Positions 34,901 to 46,900 of a DNA stretch of 64,000 nt are shown here, piece by piece; position 1 is the stretch's first letter; each line of letters begins with the position of its first letter. The translations under genes were made by a program, and so were the position numbers. The notes under the pieces were generated by a model, which was not told where the DNA came from, ran no database searches, and was given only the letters and a program-made list of their open reading frames with translations. Origin of the DNA: Brasenia schreberi (Eukaryota > Streptophyta > Magnoliopsida > Nymphaeales > Cabombaceae); NCBI GenBank assembly GCA_036023115.1, contig JAYKKT010000059.1:8009001-8073000 (forward strand). The letters run 5' to 3'.

Positions 34901-36951
34901 TTATAGACAAATGCAAAAGGATGCAAGAAGGGCAAGAAAGGTGACATATGACCTGTTGAGCTATGAAAATATTGATATTCTTGATGATTAGGTCAAAGAG
35001 GAGGAGCCCCGTCAATTTAGAGGATAAAAATTGGATGACGCTCCAAGCCAAAACAAAACTTAAAGTTGGAGATGATGAAAATGAAGGTGTTGGATGGGCG
35101 GATCTAATTATGGAGGAGGAAGAGGGAGGAAATGATGATGGTGATAGTGATAGTGATGGTAATTCTCACTATGTCAATTACAATGTATTTGTTGATTATG
35201 ATCTATGTTGTGGATGATTGTAATTTATTTTAACTTTTAATTGGAACTTTGTAACATTGTGGATGATTGTAATTTGTTTTAACTTATAATTTGAACTTTG
35301 TAACGTTGTGGATGATTGTAAGTTGTAACTTTGTTGTTTATTAATTAAAGGTATTTGGTATTCACGTTATGGTATGGATGCTTGTTCATTATGAGGTGTT
35401 ATTTAACTTTGTGATTCTCTTCTCACAATCTGCTTCAAATCAAGCTTTTTTTATTTGATTTTGTTTAATGTTCATTATATTATATATGTTTTGATCATTA
35501 ATTTTAATTTTTATATTTTTAAATATTTTTTATTTTTATCAACAAATTAAAATTTATGTTGTTATGATATGGTACGATACAAGCGTATCAGAGAATATAT
35601 CAGTATCCTGTGTGATACAGGTACCGGTACGGTTTTTACACCATTGTTCTATTGTGTCTTTTTGCAAGTCTACAATTGCAAAAGCTAGATCCCTATCTAA
35701 TTTCGTAGCCATGTATGATACGCTACGATCGGTGAATATATCGGTGTCCATTGTGATACGGATTCTGGTACAGTTTTTACAACATTGTTCTATTATGTCT
35801 TTTTGCAAGTCTCCAATAGCAAAAGCTAGCTCCCTATCTAATCTTGTAGCCGTGCACCTCGCAAAATTAGCTAAGTTAGGGGTGAGGGAAACCTAGAAGG
35901 ATCATCCCCCTAATGGTACCCAAATATCTGGATTAACCACCTAATGGTACCCAATGTCTGTATAATTTGTAAATACATTTTTTCATGAATAAATTGGTAG
36001 GGTCAAACTATAACCACAAATAGAGGCGAGCAAATTGGTCCTATTCCTCCAGTTCCATGAATAAATGTCAAAGAAATATGAAGTCTAATAAATCCAAAAT
36101 ACTCAATCATGTTAGTCGATGACAAAGCAATGCTTCTTCTGATTTGGTAAAAGATATAATACAAGCAAGAAACCAAAAACCCAACAACGAACAAAGGGGA
36201 CAGTTCCTGAATTCTATTATTAAAAACCAAAAAAAAAGGAGAACAACAGCTCGATAACCTCTTCCTGGAATCTCTGCAGCATGAGTCGCTTCTGCTCGAT
36301 ATCAGCTGAATACGGGTCAAGTTGGCCTTGACCCAAAATAGGAGAAGCCCACGTCTTGCCCTTCTCTCTCTTCTGAAGCGTTATATGCATTACACCGTCT
36401 TCTGTTAAAACCAACGCAAAGTTCCACAAGAAAGTTTAGCGGACTCGCAAAACCAACTACACCCAATCCACAAACCTTCCAAGTATGTCCCTAAATCATA
36501 CCTAGAGTCCAGAACGATGAATCAATCTTAACGGGCCCCGCCAACTCATGCTAAAAAGGATCAAATGCGAGAAAAGGAAGAAGAAATCTGTGATTGGTAT
36601 CATCTAGTTTGCGAATTTTAAGGGAAATAAGAAAGGGGGAGGGATACCAACGTTGAGATAAGGAGAGTTTCCTTTCATTCCCACTTCGAGATGGTTAGAC
36701 AAGACTTTGCAATAAAACAGCTTCTTCGGAACGTTCTCTGGGAGTGTTATGTAGACGTTCACTTCCTCCAATGTTTGATCCCATTCGAACACCTTCTGCC
36801 CTGAGAAGGACAACAAATTACCTCGTAATCAAGAAATCAATCGAGAGAGTGGAAGGAAGTGAAGGTGAAGATGATGATGGTGAAAATGATTATGATTGTT
36901 ACCGCCATGCATAAAACTGTGGAGTTTCTCGGGAGCTAACTTCTCTGCCAT
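25937..36951 (-). CDS. NudC-domain (CS domain) protein, NUDCD2-like, five exons
   Basis: Exons on the minus strand: 36951-36903, 36800-36652, 36550-36502, 36401-36259 and 26023-25937. All introns are GT/AG and phases agree. The CDS is 477 nt, 158 aa, intact. The protein starts MAEKLAPEKLHSFMHG, then the CS/NudC fold (VFEWDQTLEEVNVYITLPEN, HLEVGMKG, SSFWTLEDGVMHITLQKREK), then TWASPILGQGQLDP, QKRLMLQRFQEE, and ends CPDPRTFMGGIRSD. This matches plant NudC domain-containing protein 2 as I remember it. CS proteins act as Hsp90-linked co-chaperones in the cytosol. Introns 1-3 are about 100 bp each. Intron 4 (26024-36258) is 10.2 kb and packed with transposons. The start is the only ATG giving the conserved N-terminus. 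Confidence 0.93.
26024..27373. other. Intron 4 of the NudC gene, part without clear transposon
   Basis: Unique-looking intron sequence. At 27265-27365 there is a very AT-rich block with self-complementary AATTTAATATTAAAT motifs. The readings at 26212-26581 overlap on opposite strands and look like chance. Confidence 0.5.
27374..28490 (+). mobile_element. Decayed RTE LINE, RT to 3' end, in the NudC intron
   Basis: It starts at ACATTTTAGAGCAAAAAAAG, the block just before the reverse transcriptase core. It runs through worn equivalents of IDLEKAYD (27415), [11 protein letters not shown] (27590) and FADDIVLV (27688), then is interrupted by a nested copy at 28179 and resumes at 28374 (GATGACAAAATGAGAAAAAA) to the KRGRGRP block (28455). 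Many stops. It lies antisense to the host gene. Confidence 0.8.
28169..28383 (-). mobile_element. Nested LINE 3'-end insertion with 10-bp target duplication
   Basis: TAGATGACAA at 28169-28178 and again at 28374-28383 flanks a minus-strand LINE 3' end (CAACAACAACTAAGCC, then CCATACTAGACGGGGTCGGC). The duplicated target is LINE sequence itself, so one LINE inserted into another of the same family. Confidence 0.82.
28492..30375 (-). mobile_element. hAT copy B, truncated, in the NudC intron
   Basis: The left terminal repeat CAATGTTGTAAAAGTGTATC (28492) matches copy A. The order of blocks is as in copy A: acidic tail region (29200-29280), C-terminal region (29390-29570), then the DUF659-proximal part up to about 30375. 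There the sequence jumps to a LINE 5' fragment. The other end is lost. The transposase is dead. Inside is the RTE-derived short element at 28652-28892. Confidence 0.8.
28635..28909 (-). mobile_element. Short RTE-derived element (241 bp) with 17-bp target duplication
   Basis: TGAAATTAATGAATATA (28635-28651) and TGAAATTAACGAATATA (28893-28909) flank the insertion, 16 of 17 matching. On the minus strand it starts with RTE LINE leader sequence (CGTGGTGGCCTTTTCC, then CATGTAAGGG), has two copies of the GGCTTCCGACA...TTTGTCGGA hairpin motif, and jumps straight to the LINE 3' end (GGGAAAAGGCTTTG) with a TTG-rich tail. It has no coding capacity. It shows a longer 5' leader than the other copies. Confidence 0.85.
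30381..30475 (+). mobile_element. RTE LINE 5'-leader fragment
   Basis: ACTCCGCCCATGTAAGGGAT, then CCGGATAAAGGAGGAGG and the hairpin motif with AAAACTTTGGCA at its 3' side. It matches the 5' start of the LINE at 53626 and lies at the broken junction between hAT copy B and the copia remnant. Confidence 0.78.
30500..32382 (-). mobile_element. Truncated Ty1-copia element (5' LTR, gag, protease)
   Basis: On the minus strand: LTR 32382-32103 (TGTTGAAG...CTTCAACA, inverted ends), primer-binding site TGGTATCATAGCC (32102-32090), gag near 31829-31100 (MKLDSKNYLQWAKSVELAVL), a zinc-knuckle region, and protease at 31076-30585 (VWVIDSGVTYHM with Asp-Ser-Gly intact, ending NVLHVPNLSVNLL). Integrase, RT and 3' LTR are missing. 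The gag and protease closely resemble those of the element at 10717, but the LTR differs. Confidence 0.85.
32103..32382 (-). repeat. Copia LTR (280 bp)
   Basis: Terminal TGTTGAAGA / TCTTCAACA inverted ends, adjacent to the primer-binding site. The partner LTR is absent in this window. Confidence 0.8.
32740..33540 (-). mobile_element. Worn copia reverse transcriptase fragment
   Basis: The minus strand reads YVDDFVIMGAD near 33425 (the copia RT active-site motif), followed by decayed RT-RNase H sequence towards 32740. It lies upstream of the neighbouring LTR, so it belongs to a different, older insertion. No intact frame. Confidence 0.65.
33540..33745 (+). repeat. Pair of 32-bp direct repeats
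   Basis: GATACACTTGGTGGGCTATC (33545) and GATACACTTGGTGGACTATC (33711), each continuing GGATTAGGCTA. They are one base different and 166 bp apart. Origin unknown. Confidence 0.7.
33862..35646 (+). mobile_element. hAT copy C, 5'-truncated, in the NudC intron
   Basis: Plus-strand copy of the transposase region. It starts at the NHSFVLHLMRI-equivalent block (33870), then GRELIRP (33920), the C-terminal region near 34590-34790 (worn SSSGYERN), and the acidic tail at 35060-35216 (DENEGVGWADLIMEEEEGG). It ends in a terminal repeat CGGTTTTTACACCATTG (to 35646) preceded by a GTATCAG/GATACAG array. Orientation is opposite to copy B. No intact transposase. Confidence 0.82.
35567..35853. repeat. Tandem duplication of a hAT end plus flank
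   Basis: Unit 1 (about 35567-35712) and unit 2 (about 35713-35853) each hold a GTATC-rich subterminal array, the terminal repeat (ACACCATTG / ACAACATTG), then the same 65 bp of flank (TTCTATTGTGTCTTTTTGCA ... TCCCTATCTAAT). A 140-bp stretch spanning the transposon boundary was therefore copied in tandem. The reading at 35554-35808 is a product of this repeat. Confidence 0.75.
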
Positions 36952-37410
36952 CTCTCTCCCCCTCCCCCTCCCCGGTAGCGTGGGCCTTAATGCTTTGAAG
37001 GAAGTCTGGGCTCGGTTCGTGACGCACTCTTGAGTTGGAATCGTGTCCACCTGGTGAGCATGCTCTTCAAATGAACGATTCGATCTTCAGCCCGTGTCAA
37101 CTGGACAAGCTTGATTAAGCACTGGGCTCGCTTGTTTACGAACGTACCCTGTACACCCCTTTTACTCTAGACACTCCAATTTTTCTAAAGGCCGAGAATA
37201 CCTATGCCGCATTTTCTCTACCTTCACGGTCAATTGAGAATACCTGTGCCGCATTTTCTCAACCTTCTCGATCAATTTTCGTGATATTTCTTCCTTCCTC
37301 CAGGCACCAATTTTCATTCAATTTTTGTTTATTCAAAATGATATATTAAGCTATCTCCGATTAGTTACTTACGAACTTAGTTAGAATCAAACGAACAAAG
37401 ACACAAAACA
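36952..37410 (-). promoter_or_regulatory. 5' UTR and promoter region of the NudC gene
   Basis: Directly upstream of the start codon lies a CTCTCTCCCCCTCCCCCTCC tract (complementary strand at 36952-36975), a pyrimidine/purine-asymmetric tract common in plant 5' UTRs. No clear TATA box is assigned. The region ends at a LINE tail at 37411. Confidence 0.45.
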
Positions 37411-39235
37411 GAACAACTAAGCCTTTTTCAATACTGGATGATGTTAGTGACATGGGTTTTTTTTAACTCAACGTAAGCTAAATCATTTTTTGTTATTTTC
37501 TTTCAATGCTTTTGTAGTTTTTTTTTTACAATATAGTTTCTCATACCTTTTTATCGGAGCTTTCTTTGGTCAACTTTCAATATGATCAAACCATCTTAAA
37601 CTATTTTTCTTCGTTTTGTCATCTATTGATGCTACTCCCAATTTATTTCTAATAACCTCATTATGTATATGGGTTTTTTTATATGTCCACTCACCTATCT
37701 CAACATCTTCATTTATGTCACAAACACCTTTTGTACATGTTAATGATTAACTTCTCAACACTCATAACCATAAAACATGGGAGGTCTAATTGTTGCTCTA
37801 TAATATTTACCTTTTAACTTTTATGGTATCTTCTTATCACAAAAAATACTTGATGCTCCTCTCAATTTTAACCAACTTACACTAATTATATATATCTTCA
37901 TATATTTTTCTGTCATTATGAAAAATTGACCCTAGATATTTAAAACTTTTCTTTTGAAGATGAAATATGTGTCAATTTTAATTTCTTTGTCCTCTGAAAT
38001 AACAAAATTATCAAACTTACATTTCATATATTCTGTCTTTATTCTACTAAGTCGTAAGCCTTTACTTTCTAATGTTTCTCTCTGTAGTTCCAATTTTCTA
38101 TTAACTTTTTTCTTAAACTCCTCTACTAACATAATGTCATATGTAAATAACATACACGGATGTACTTTATCTTAAATATATTTTGTTAACTCGTCAATTA
38201 CCATTATAAATAAGTATGGACTTAAAGTTGATCCTTGATATAATACAATATTAGCTTCAAAGAAGTTTGTCATTCCTTGATGAGTTTTTACATATCATCA
38301 TACATGTCTCTTATAAGGTTTATGTATGTCAATGGGATACCACTATTTTCCAAGGTTCTCCAAAGAACATTCATTGGTTCCTTATCGTAAGTTTTTTCTA
38401 AATCAATAAATATCATATGAAGGCCTTTATTTTTTGCTCTAAAATGTTTCATAAAACGTCTAAAAAAAATGAATCACTTCAATAATAGATTTGCCTGACA
38501 TGAATCCAAATTGGTCATTTGTTGTACTCCATAATTGTCTTAACCTATGTTCGATAATTCTTTCTCATAATTTCATAGTATGGCTCATTAACTTGACATC
38601 CCGATAATTCACGCAATTATGAATGTCTTCCTTGTCTTTGTATATGGGTATAAGCGTACTCACTCTCCATTCCTCGAATATCTTTTGGGTTCTTAATATT
38701 TTATTAAATTATCTTGTGAGTCACATGAGACCCATCTCTCATAAGATTTTCCATACTTCTATAGAAATATTGCCTCGCTCTACAGATTTACCAATTTTCA
38801 TATATTTAAGAGCCTCTTACAAATTACGGTTTGTATACTTTTATGAATTGGCTAACTCTCTCAAGCTAATATAACATATGTATTTTTATTAAAAGTTGTA
38901 AAAAAAAATTGCATGTATTTTTTATATCATCATTCACAAGTAGAATCTTCTCATCCTTATCTTTTATACATTTAACAAAAGTAATATCCTTAGTTTTCTT
39001 ATATGTAGCCGTAGCTATCTTAAAAATATATCTTTCTTCTTTTGAGTTAAGCTTTTTATATGAATCCTTCAAATTTTAGCTTTTCCTTAACTAACAACTT
39101 TTTTTTATTTCTTTTTTTACTTTTTATAAGCCTTCTAAGTTTAAATAGTATTATGGGTACAATGCAATTTATAACATGGCTTATTTTCCTTGATTTTATC
39201 TTCCACACATGTTTGTCTTATACGTGTAGTCGAAC
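37411..39235 (-). mobile_element. RTE LINE, RT and 3' region, between NudC and ARP7 genes
   Basis: Starts with the 3' tail complement CAACTAAGCCTTTTTCAATA and runs through the complements of the RT core (near 38200-38450) to the linker between endonuclease and RT (GAAGCAAAAGCTAAAATTTG-like near 39070) and the [23 protein letters not shown] block (39150-39170). Many frameshifts. It lies between two divergent genes. Confidence 0.8.
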
Positions 39236-40957
39236 TCTCATACCTTTGGAAATTCATGTGACAAAAAAAACCGACCGAAGATGTGCAAACACAATGTCTT
39301 TATCAATTTTGTATATAGCATCCTCTGGTGCCAACGTTGACATAGGTGAATGTCTAATTTATACAAGTAATGCAAAACACTTCAACCATCCATTTCCTTG
39401 TTCTTGATTTTTATAATCGCATAGTAAATGTGCCTTGACGTGCTATGATCACTCAATGTATGTGTAAATACATAATCTTCCAAATACAATCATTGAGGAT
39501 CGTTATGCATGCCATAACTTATACACCATTGATTTATAATCTCTTATAAGTAAAAATGGTCATTTTACCTTTTTTAGTACCGTCCCATTTACTTTTATAA
39601 TTGTTACTTCTTTACTCAAGTCATACTTTGCCTTTTACTACACATTTGTTTTTGAAAAAATAATGATGGTAACAATGTCATGCTCTCTTGCAAAATCTCT
39701 TACCCACTTAACTAGTTCATGTTGATTTCAAAATACTACATCTATCATAAACACAAATAAAACCATCACCCTTATAGTCAATAAATGTATTTTCACATAC
39801 ATAAGCTAACCGCTAAAGAAATAAATCATTTGGTCCACTACAATCAGTCTTAGTGTTATCGTTTGTCGTCGACTCATAATGTATATTTTTTATCATTCAT
39901 CATATATCAAGAATCGACTAAGCCATGACAAAATGTTTCAATTGGTTTTTATGACATCCTATCATACACATCAAACAATAAATTAACAAACTAAATATAA
40001 GAAATGATACAATAAGATACATATATCCTACATGTAATATTTGAAAGGATGACACATGTCATTCTTCATTTTAAAAAGTGACACTTTCACGGTGCTTCGT
40101 CTTAGAGAGAGATGCCTAAGATGCGACATCCTGTTGATAAAATGTGCCAACGAGTGCGTCCCTTTGTGAATAAACACATCCCAACCGCGCCACTCCAACA
40201 TTGAACGCGTTTCTTGTGCATATCTTCCCCTACCACCAGCTTCCTAACCTGAACCGCTGGATGCAAATCCTGTTCTAATCCTTGAAATTTCCTGTCAAAT
40301 CAGCTATATTTAAGTGGGAGATCGAGATAGAGGTTGTGATTGATGAACAAAGAGTCTCTATGGAGATCAAAATAGGTTGAGAGATCGAAATTCCTTTTCA
40401 ACAAGGTGTGAGAAATGAAAAGATACAAAAACTCGATATTTTTTGAAAAAATTTGATAAAAATTGCAAGGAAGGGAAATCGTTGTCTGTCGGTGGTACTG
40501 CCGAGAAATCTTGAGTATTTCAATACTATTGTATAAATGCATGGGTAATTAGGGTAAAAAGTGTGTATGTATATAAGGGGTGTATTTTTACAATTATTTA
40601 CCAATAACAGACTTTTATAGAATATGTTTAGCAATTATTTACCAATAATAGACTTTATAATTTGTTTTAATAACAGCTTAAGACAACAATATGACATTTC
40701 ATTAGTAATGTATTCTACTTGTTAAAGGCGTGTCCTTTCCTGAGATAGAAGACACGCTACTCTAAGACGTCCGTGTCCGTGAGACGGACAGGGAGAGAAA
40801 GGACCCATATTTTTCTATACCTTTCCGCCCATTGACGGATTCGAAGGTCGCGCGGTTGATGGCGGGTTGGGTTTTCGTCTGCGTTCCGTTGTTGGGAGTC
40901 GGGAGCAGCTAGCAGCATCAACGAAGCCGAAGGATCCGAAATCGTTCTGTGGTGGTG
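39236..40957 (+). other. Upstream region and 5' UTR of ARP7
   Basis: 39236-40100 contains AT-rich sequence with faint coding-like texture on the minus strand, which I cannot assign. At 40590-40660 there is a pair of direct repeats (AATTATTTACCAATAA, then CAGACTTTTATA / TAGACTTTATA). A GTCCGTGTCCGTGAGACGGACA inverted motif lies at 40770. The GC-richer stretch 40850-40957 is the likely 5' UTR. Confidence 0.45.
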
Positions 40958-43900
40958 ATGGAGGCGGTGGTGGTGGACCCTGGATCGAAGCTCCTCAAGG
41001 CAGGATACGCCGTTCCCGACCAGGAACCCTCCATGGTTCTCTCTCTCTCTCTCCCCCATTGCGTGTGTGTGCGCGCATGCGTGTGAATGATATCCGTGAT
41101 AGTTGGGGGTTGTTCGTTCTTTACATGGTAGCAGCAGGGTTTTGAAGATTGAAGCAATGTTTGGTGATCTTACTGTAATTAGTATGCTGGTTCTGTGAGA
41201 AGTTCTAATTCGAAACGACTACTACGTGAAATGTGTCGCAAGGATTTATACCGGATGTAGATTGCAGCTGTAGGCTCATCGGCGGTAACTTGGCCATCGA
41301 ATTTGCCTTTTATGGTTTCGTCCGATTCGAATTTAGCGCTTAATATTCTCGTATGGGAAAGGTTGGTGATTTCTCATAGCTGTCATTCGGTAACTCTTCT
41401 GTTACACTGGGATTTGAGTACGCACAGAGAGAAAACGTGCTTTTTCTTCGCTCTCTCTCTTTTCTGTTTTCTAGCACTTTTTGGTAGAAAGTGAAGGCTT
41501 TAGGGTTCCTCACTATGCGTTGGTGCATGTTCATCTTCCTATCCAAGCATCGCTGTTTCATGCTTTTCAGTGTTTTGGGTATCGTGGAAATATGAGCATT
41601 GCGGCCTTGCGCCTTGCAAGACACTCTCTGATGAGGACGTAAAATTTGGGTGTCCATCCTCAGACGTGAGATTCGGAGTCCTTCCGAGTGAGTGTCATTC
41701 AAAGTTCATAATGGTTGCAGCACCTTGCTCCAGGCAACAAAACATTCTCGCGATGAATCAAAACCTTGCACAATTCCTTCAGAGGGAATTTGACACCTTG
41801 CAAATCATTCTGTTGCGAGGATGCAAAAGTTTGAGTCCTTGAAATTCAATCGCATGAGGTTCCTAATGATCTCATCAGTTGCATGGGCTGTCACTCATTC
41901 TTGTGATGACCTGGTCCTCCAAGACCCGTTGCCTTTCTTTTGCACTGTAGTTGTGGCGGTGGTTCTTTTTTGTTACAATGGGGAGGCTGAAGCTAGGTTC
42001 CAGTCACTGCTTCATGGGAATTTATGAATTGGAGGTATAATATCAGGGATGCGGTTGCCTACTTAACAAAGAACACTTTATACAGATAGAAGATCGTCCG
42101 TGAATTTGGAATTCTGCTCACTCCTGCATAGTTCTTATCATGTTATATCATGAAATGTACGTTACGATCCAAATTTTCCTGCAACAGAAATTTCTTTTTA
42201 GAATGCCATCAGCCTTTACTTGAACTAGATATTAAATTTTGTCCAGTTTTTTTGTCCTTTACTAGAAGTCTGCCTCAGACATCAGATGTACTTCTCCATT
42301 GCTTCCTTATTTACTTGCTTCTCCTTCTAAGGAATTGGTTCTTTTTCATCAAAAACAAAATGTTTACAGCTAAGCTCATGTTCCTAAACTCTGCAGATTA
42401 TTCCTACTAAGATGAAATGTTTACTTGAAGACGGCCAACCTGCTGATACATCAGCTTATGATGATGTCACTGTTGATCCAGTCATTAGGGGTTTTATAAA
42501 AGACTGGGATGCTGTGGAAGATTTGCTACGTTATGTTCTCTACACTGGTCTTGAATGGGAGGAAGGCAATGAAGGGCAGATTTTATTTACGGATCCTCTT
42601 GCAACACCAAAGGTCAGTATCACCGTTATCTCCTGAAGTTGTATATATTATGTTTTCTTTGTAGTCAATACAATCTTCAAAAAACGAGATGAATATTTAG
42701 TTACTTATAAGAGTGGCTTATCACAAACACAAATTGATTACTTTATTTGTAGAAAAAAAGATAGTGCGTTATAAAGATTACAAGGTAATTCCAAGAGAAA
42801 GCTTAACCACCCTACATCAACTTTTAGTTATGGATTTAGAAATATAAAAATGGACAAAGAAGAAAAGATTGTATCGAGCTATTCAGACTAAATGGTGGAA
42901 CCTCAAAAGCGAGAAAGAAGATATATTTAAACAGAAAGTCCTTCAAGGAGATGCTTGAAATTATGTTGGTACACCTTGTGATATGTGGAACAATATGACT
43001 GTACATATTAGAAAAGTGTCGAAATATATGTTAGGTGAATCTAAGGGAGGTGTATCGGCACAAAAAGAAGCTTGGTGGTGGAGTGAAGTAGTGCAAAATA
43101 AAATCAAGGCAAAGAGGGTATGTTACAAATTACATTATGCTAAGAAAACTAGTGAAACTTTAGAGGCTTATAAGAAAGCAAAGAAGGAAGCAAAAAAGGC
43201 CGTCAGTGAAGCAAAAGCTAAAATTTGGGAGGATTTATATAAAAAACTCAACTCAAAAGCTTATAAAGAATGATCTAGCTTATTATGAGTTAACTGCTAA
43301 CATGGCAAATGATAGGGCTCTGTGGAAACAAAGAATCTATGTAGCCGACTCCGTATAGTATGGGGAAAGGCTTAGTTGTTGTTGTTGTTGTAGGGCTAGA
43401 GATAAAAAAAACTAAAATCTTAATTCTGTTAGATGCATCAAAGACGAAGATGAAAAAATTTTAGTGGTAAATGATAATATAAAAAATAGATGAAAAACCT
43501 ATTTTTATAAGCTTTTTAATGAAAATAAAGATGTTAGTATTAGCTTAGGAGAGTTAGCCAAATCATAAAAGTATATAAACCACAATTTCTACCGACTTAT
43601 TCAAAAGAATGAAGTCAAAGAGGCTCTTAAACATATGAAGGGTGGTAAATCGGTAAGAGCAGACAATATTCCTATAGAAGTTTGAAAGAATCACTTGGCT
43701 CACAAGACTATTTAATGAAATATGGAGAAACGAAAAGATGCCCAAGGAATGGAGAGCGAGTACACTTATACCCATATATAAGAACAAGGGAGACATTCAT
43801 AATTTTGCGAATTATCGAGGTATCAAGTTAATGAGCCATACTATGAAATTGTGGGAAAGAATTATTGAACGTAGGACAAATATCAAGTACAACAGAGAAC

Positions 43901-46900
43901 CAATTTGGATTCATGCTAGACATATCTAGTGTTGAAGCGATTCACCTTTTGAGACGTCTTATGGAACATTTTAGAGCAAAAAAGAAAGACCTTCACATGA
44001 TATTTATTGATCTAGAAAAAGCTTACGATAGGGTACCGAGGGAGGTTCTTTGGAGAACCTTAGAAAAAAGATGTATCCCATTGACATACGTTAACCTTAT
44101 AAGAGACATGTAGGATGGTGCAAAGACATGCGTGAGGACTCATAAAGGAACGACATACTTCTTTGAAGTTAATATTGGGTTACATCAAGGATCAACTTTA
44201 AGTTCATACTTATTTATAATGGTGATTGATGAGTTAACAAAACATATTCAAGATGAAGTACCTTGGTGTATGTTATTTGCATATGACATTGTGTTAGCGG
44301 AGGAGTCTAAGGAAAAAGTTAATAGAAAATTGGAACTATGGAGAGAAACATTAGAAAGGAAAGGCCTCCAACTTAGTAGAATAAAGACAAAATATATTGA
44401 ATGTAAGTTTGATCATTTGGTTACTTCAGAGGACATAAAAATTAAAATTGGCACACATTGCATCTCCCAAAATGAAAGTTTTAAATACCTAGGGTTAAAA
44501 TTTCAGAGTTTTAAATGCCTAGGGTCGAATCGAGGATTTTGCCATAGATCTTGGCAAAAACTGTGTAAAACATTTGTTGTGAGCTGACGTCTTACGGAGC
44601 TTTTGATTTTGAGCGACTTACGCGATGTATTTTCGAACGTAGTTACTCTCATTAGGTCGGGAGATGCAATGAGCGTGTCTTTCTCAGTGAAGGTGGCTTG
44701 TATTCTTGCACGTATTTTTCCAATAAGCTGTGCCTGTTGAATCGGATGGGAAGATGACTAGTATGGATGGAATGTTTCATGATGAAAGAAGGGAAAGGCA
44801 ATTTGATGTTGACTACTCAGAAGATGAGAGAAAGAGAACAAAAATGGTGAGTATTCTTAGGATGCGTTTGATAGCAAGAAATGCGTCCCTTGCACGGGCA
44901 CCAAAGGATGATGGTCAGGCTCTCTTTATCGTCTGATTTGGAGATCGTGCGGTGCAATATCGCCATCAGCGAACACATGCGCAAAGGGAGGTGCGATTTT
45001 GCTCACGAAATGTTCGATGAAAGGCCTAAGAGAAGCATAGTCACATTGAACGCCATGATTTTGGGCTACACTTCCAATGGTAGGATTGGGTTAGCACGGG
45101 AGATGTTCGATAGGGTTCCTAAACGAGATCTAGTTTCATTGAGGGGAGGATGGTATTTTTCTAACAAAAGGGAGCAATGTCATAAGACGTCTAAAAAAAC
45201 ATTTGACAGAGACGCAAGCCTTGGATGAAGGAAGGAAACACCCCAAGAGGTGAATGCTAAAGCAAGCGTCACATGCACCTACCATTCCTCCTCCTTCCCG
45301 AACAATTGCAGCCCGAGAGAGAGACAGAGGTCTTATTTCATCCTGCATCTCCTTCTCTCTCCTTGTTGATTGGGGTCTCTTCTTTTCTCAAAGAGAAGAA
45401 AAATAGGAGCGACGTCGACCATGAAGGTGGCGCCGGCGGGAAGTGTTGATCCATATGCAAATATTTACTGCATTGTGTGCCATGGATCTGATGATGACAG
45501 CGTTATGTTACTCTGTGACCTCTGTGATTCTGGTTCTCATAAATATTGTGTTGGTTTGGGGGCCACTGTACCAGAGGGAGACTGGTATTATCATGATCGT
45601 ACCATCTCAAGGAAATAACTTGCTACCACTGATGCAAACTATGAGAGCTATATTTTGAATTCACCCACTAATGTTAAGGGTGTTGATGTGGCTCAGGAAC
45701 ATGTGCTGATTTCTAAAATAGTGCAAGATGAACCCATAAATCATATGCCATGTAATTTGTCTATTCAGCATGCAGAAAGGAGCAGTGGAAAAACTAGAAG
45801 GAAAATCACTGTAAAACGATCACAGGATACCTCTCAGCATAGGACGCCACATGCACCGCCTCCACTTCTTACTGTTTTGGAGATAGTGTCTTCTTTTCCT
45901 GGACTCCAAATTACTGATCAAGGTGGCACTGTTATGGTGGTGACAACAACGTCGTTGAGAGGGTGCGACGAGAATCAGCTGCATCACGTCGTCGTTGGTG
46001 AAGACCGTGGCTGGGAGCAGTCTTCTGATATCAGTTCGTGGGCCTCCAGCAGGATTTTCTGGGTCGGCGATGACCTCTGGTTCACCTATTCAGCAGCTCT
46101 GGAGAGCGTTGTAGAGCTGGGAAGCAAGGAGGAGTTTGAATCGTGCGACATGCGCAACCCACTACGTTTATACACAAATGGACTGGACAATGGTCTGCTA
46201 GAGGGTGAAGGTAGTCAGTCACTTCTTCACCAGCGGACGGTCGGAAAACTACAAGAACGTACTGAAGTTGCATGTCAGTGTGGTGCCATATGAAAAGAGA
46301 AGACATTTGAATTTGTCACGAAGATGCCAATTGAGCCGAATACAATCATATGGAGAACACTGCTTAGCGCATGAAAAATCCATCGCAACAACAAGTGCAT
46401 TTAGTGGCTGCACATCAAGTGGTTGATGAAATGTCCAAGAGAAATATTTGCCTGCATATCAAGTATTTGCTGAAATGTTTAAGAGAGCTGAAAAAAATTG
46501 AGAAAAAGATTGGAGAAGATACGAAGTAGTACGTGATGATTGTCTCCATTGGAAAAACAACATGAAGAAAGTTTACAAAAAAGAGATGGATGCTGAAGAT
46601 TGCAGTTACGAGGACTGCATAAATGTTTTTATTTGCAACCAGTGAGGTTGCAGGAATTTACAGCTATGAAAGATGCTGCTAAAGATGATTAGCCAAGAAG
46701 GCTGAGTTGATGTTGTAGCCAAAGATGCTGCTAAAGATGATCAACCTGGAAGGTTGAGTTGATGTTGCAGCAAAAGATGCTGCTAAAGATGATCAACTAG
46801 GAAGGCTGAGTTGATGTTGCAGCCAAAGATGTTGCTAAAGATGATCAGCTAGGAAGTTTGAGTTGATGTTGCAGCCAAAGAAACTGCTGAAAAATCAGTC

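Noticed and set aside
35554..35896. Readings with an internal repeat of about 45 residues
   Set aside because: They are translations of the duplicated hAT end and appear on both strands.
40080..40300. GC-richer patch near 40080-40300 as an exon
   Set aside because: No sustained frame or splice sites could be paired with it.
40757..41157. Minus-strand readings and alternative plus frames over ARP7 exon 1
   Set aside because: Shadows of the GC-rich ARP7 first exon and leader.
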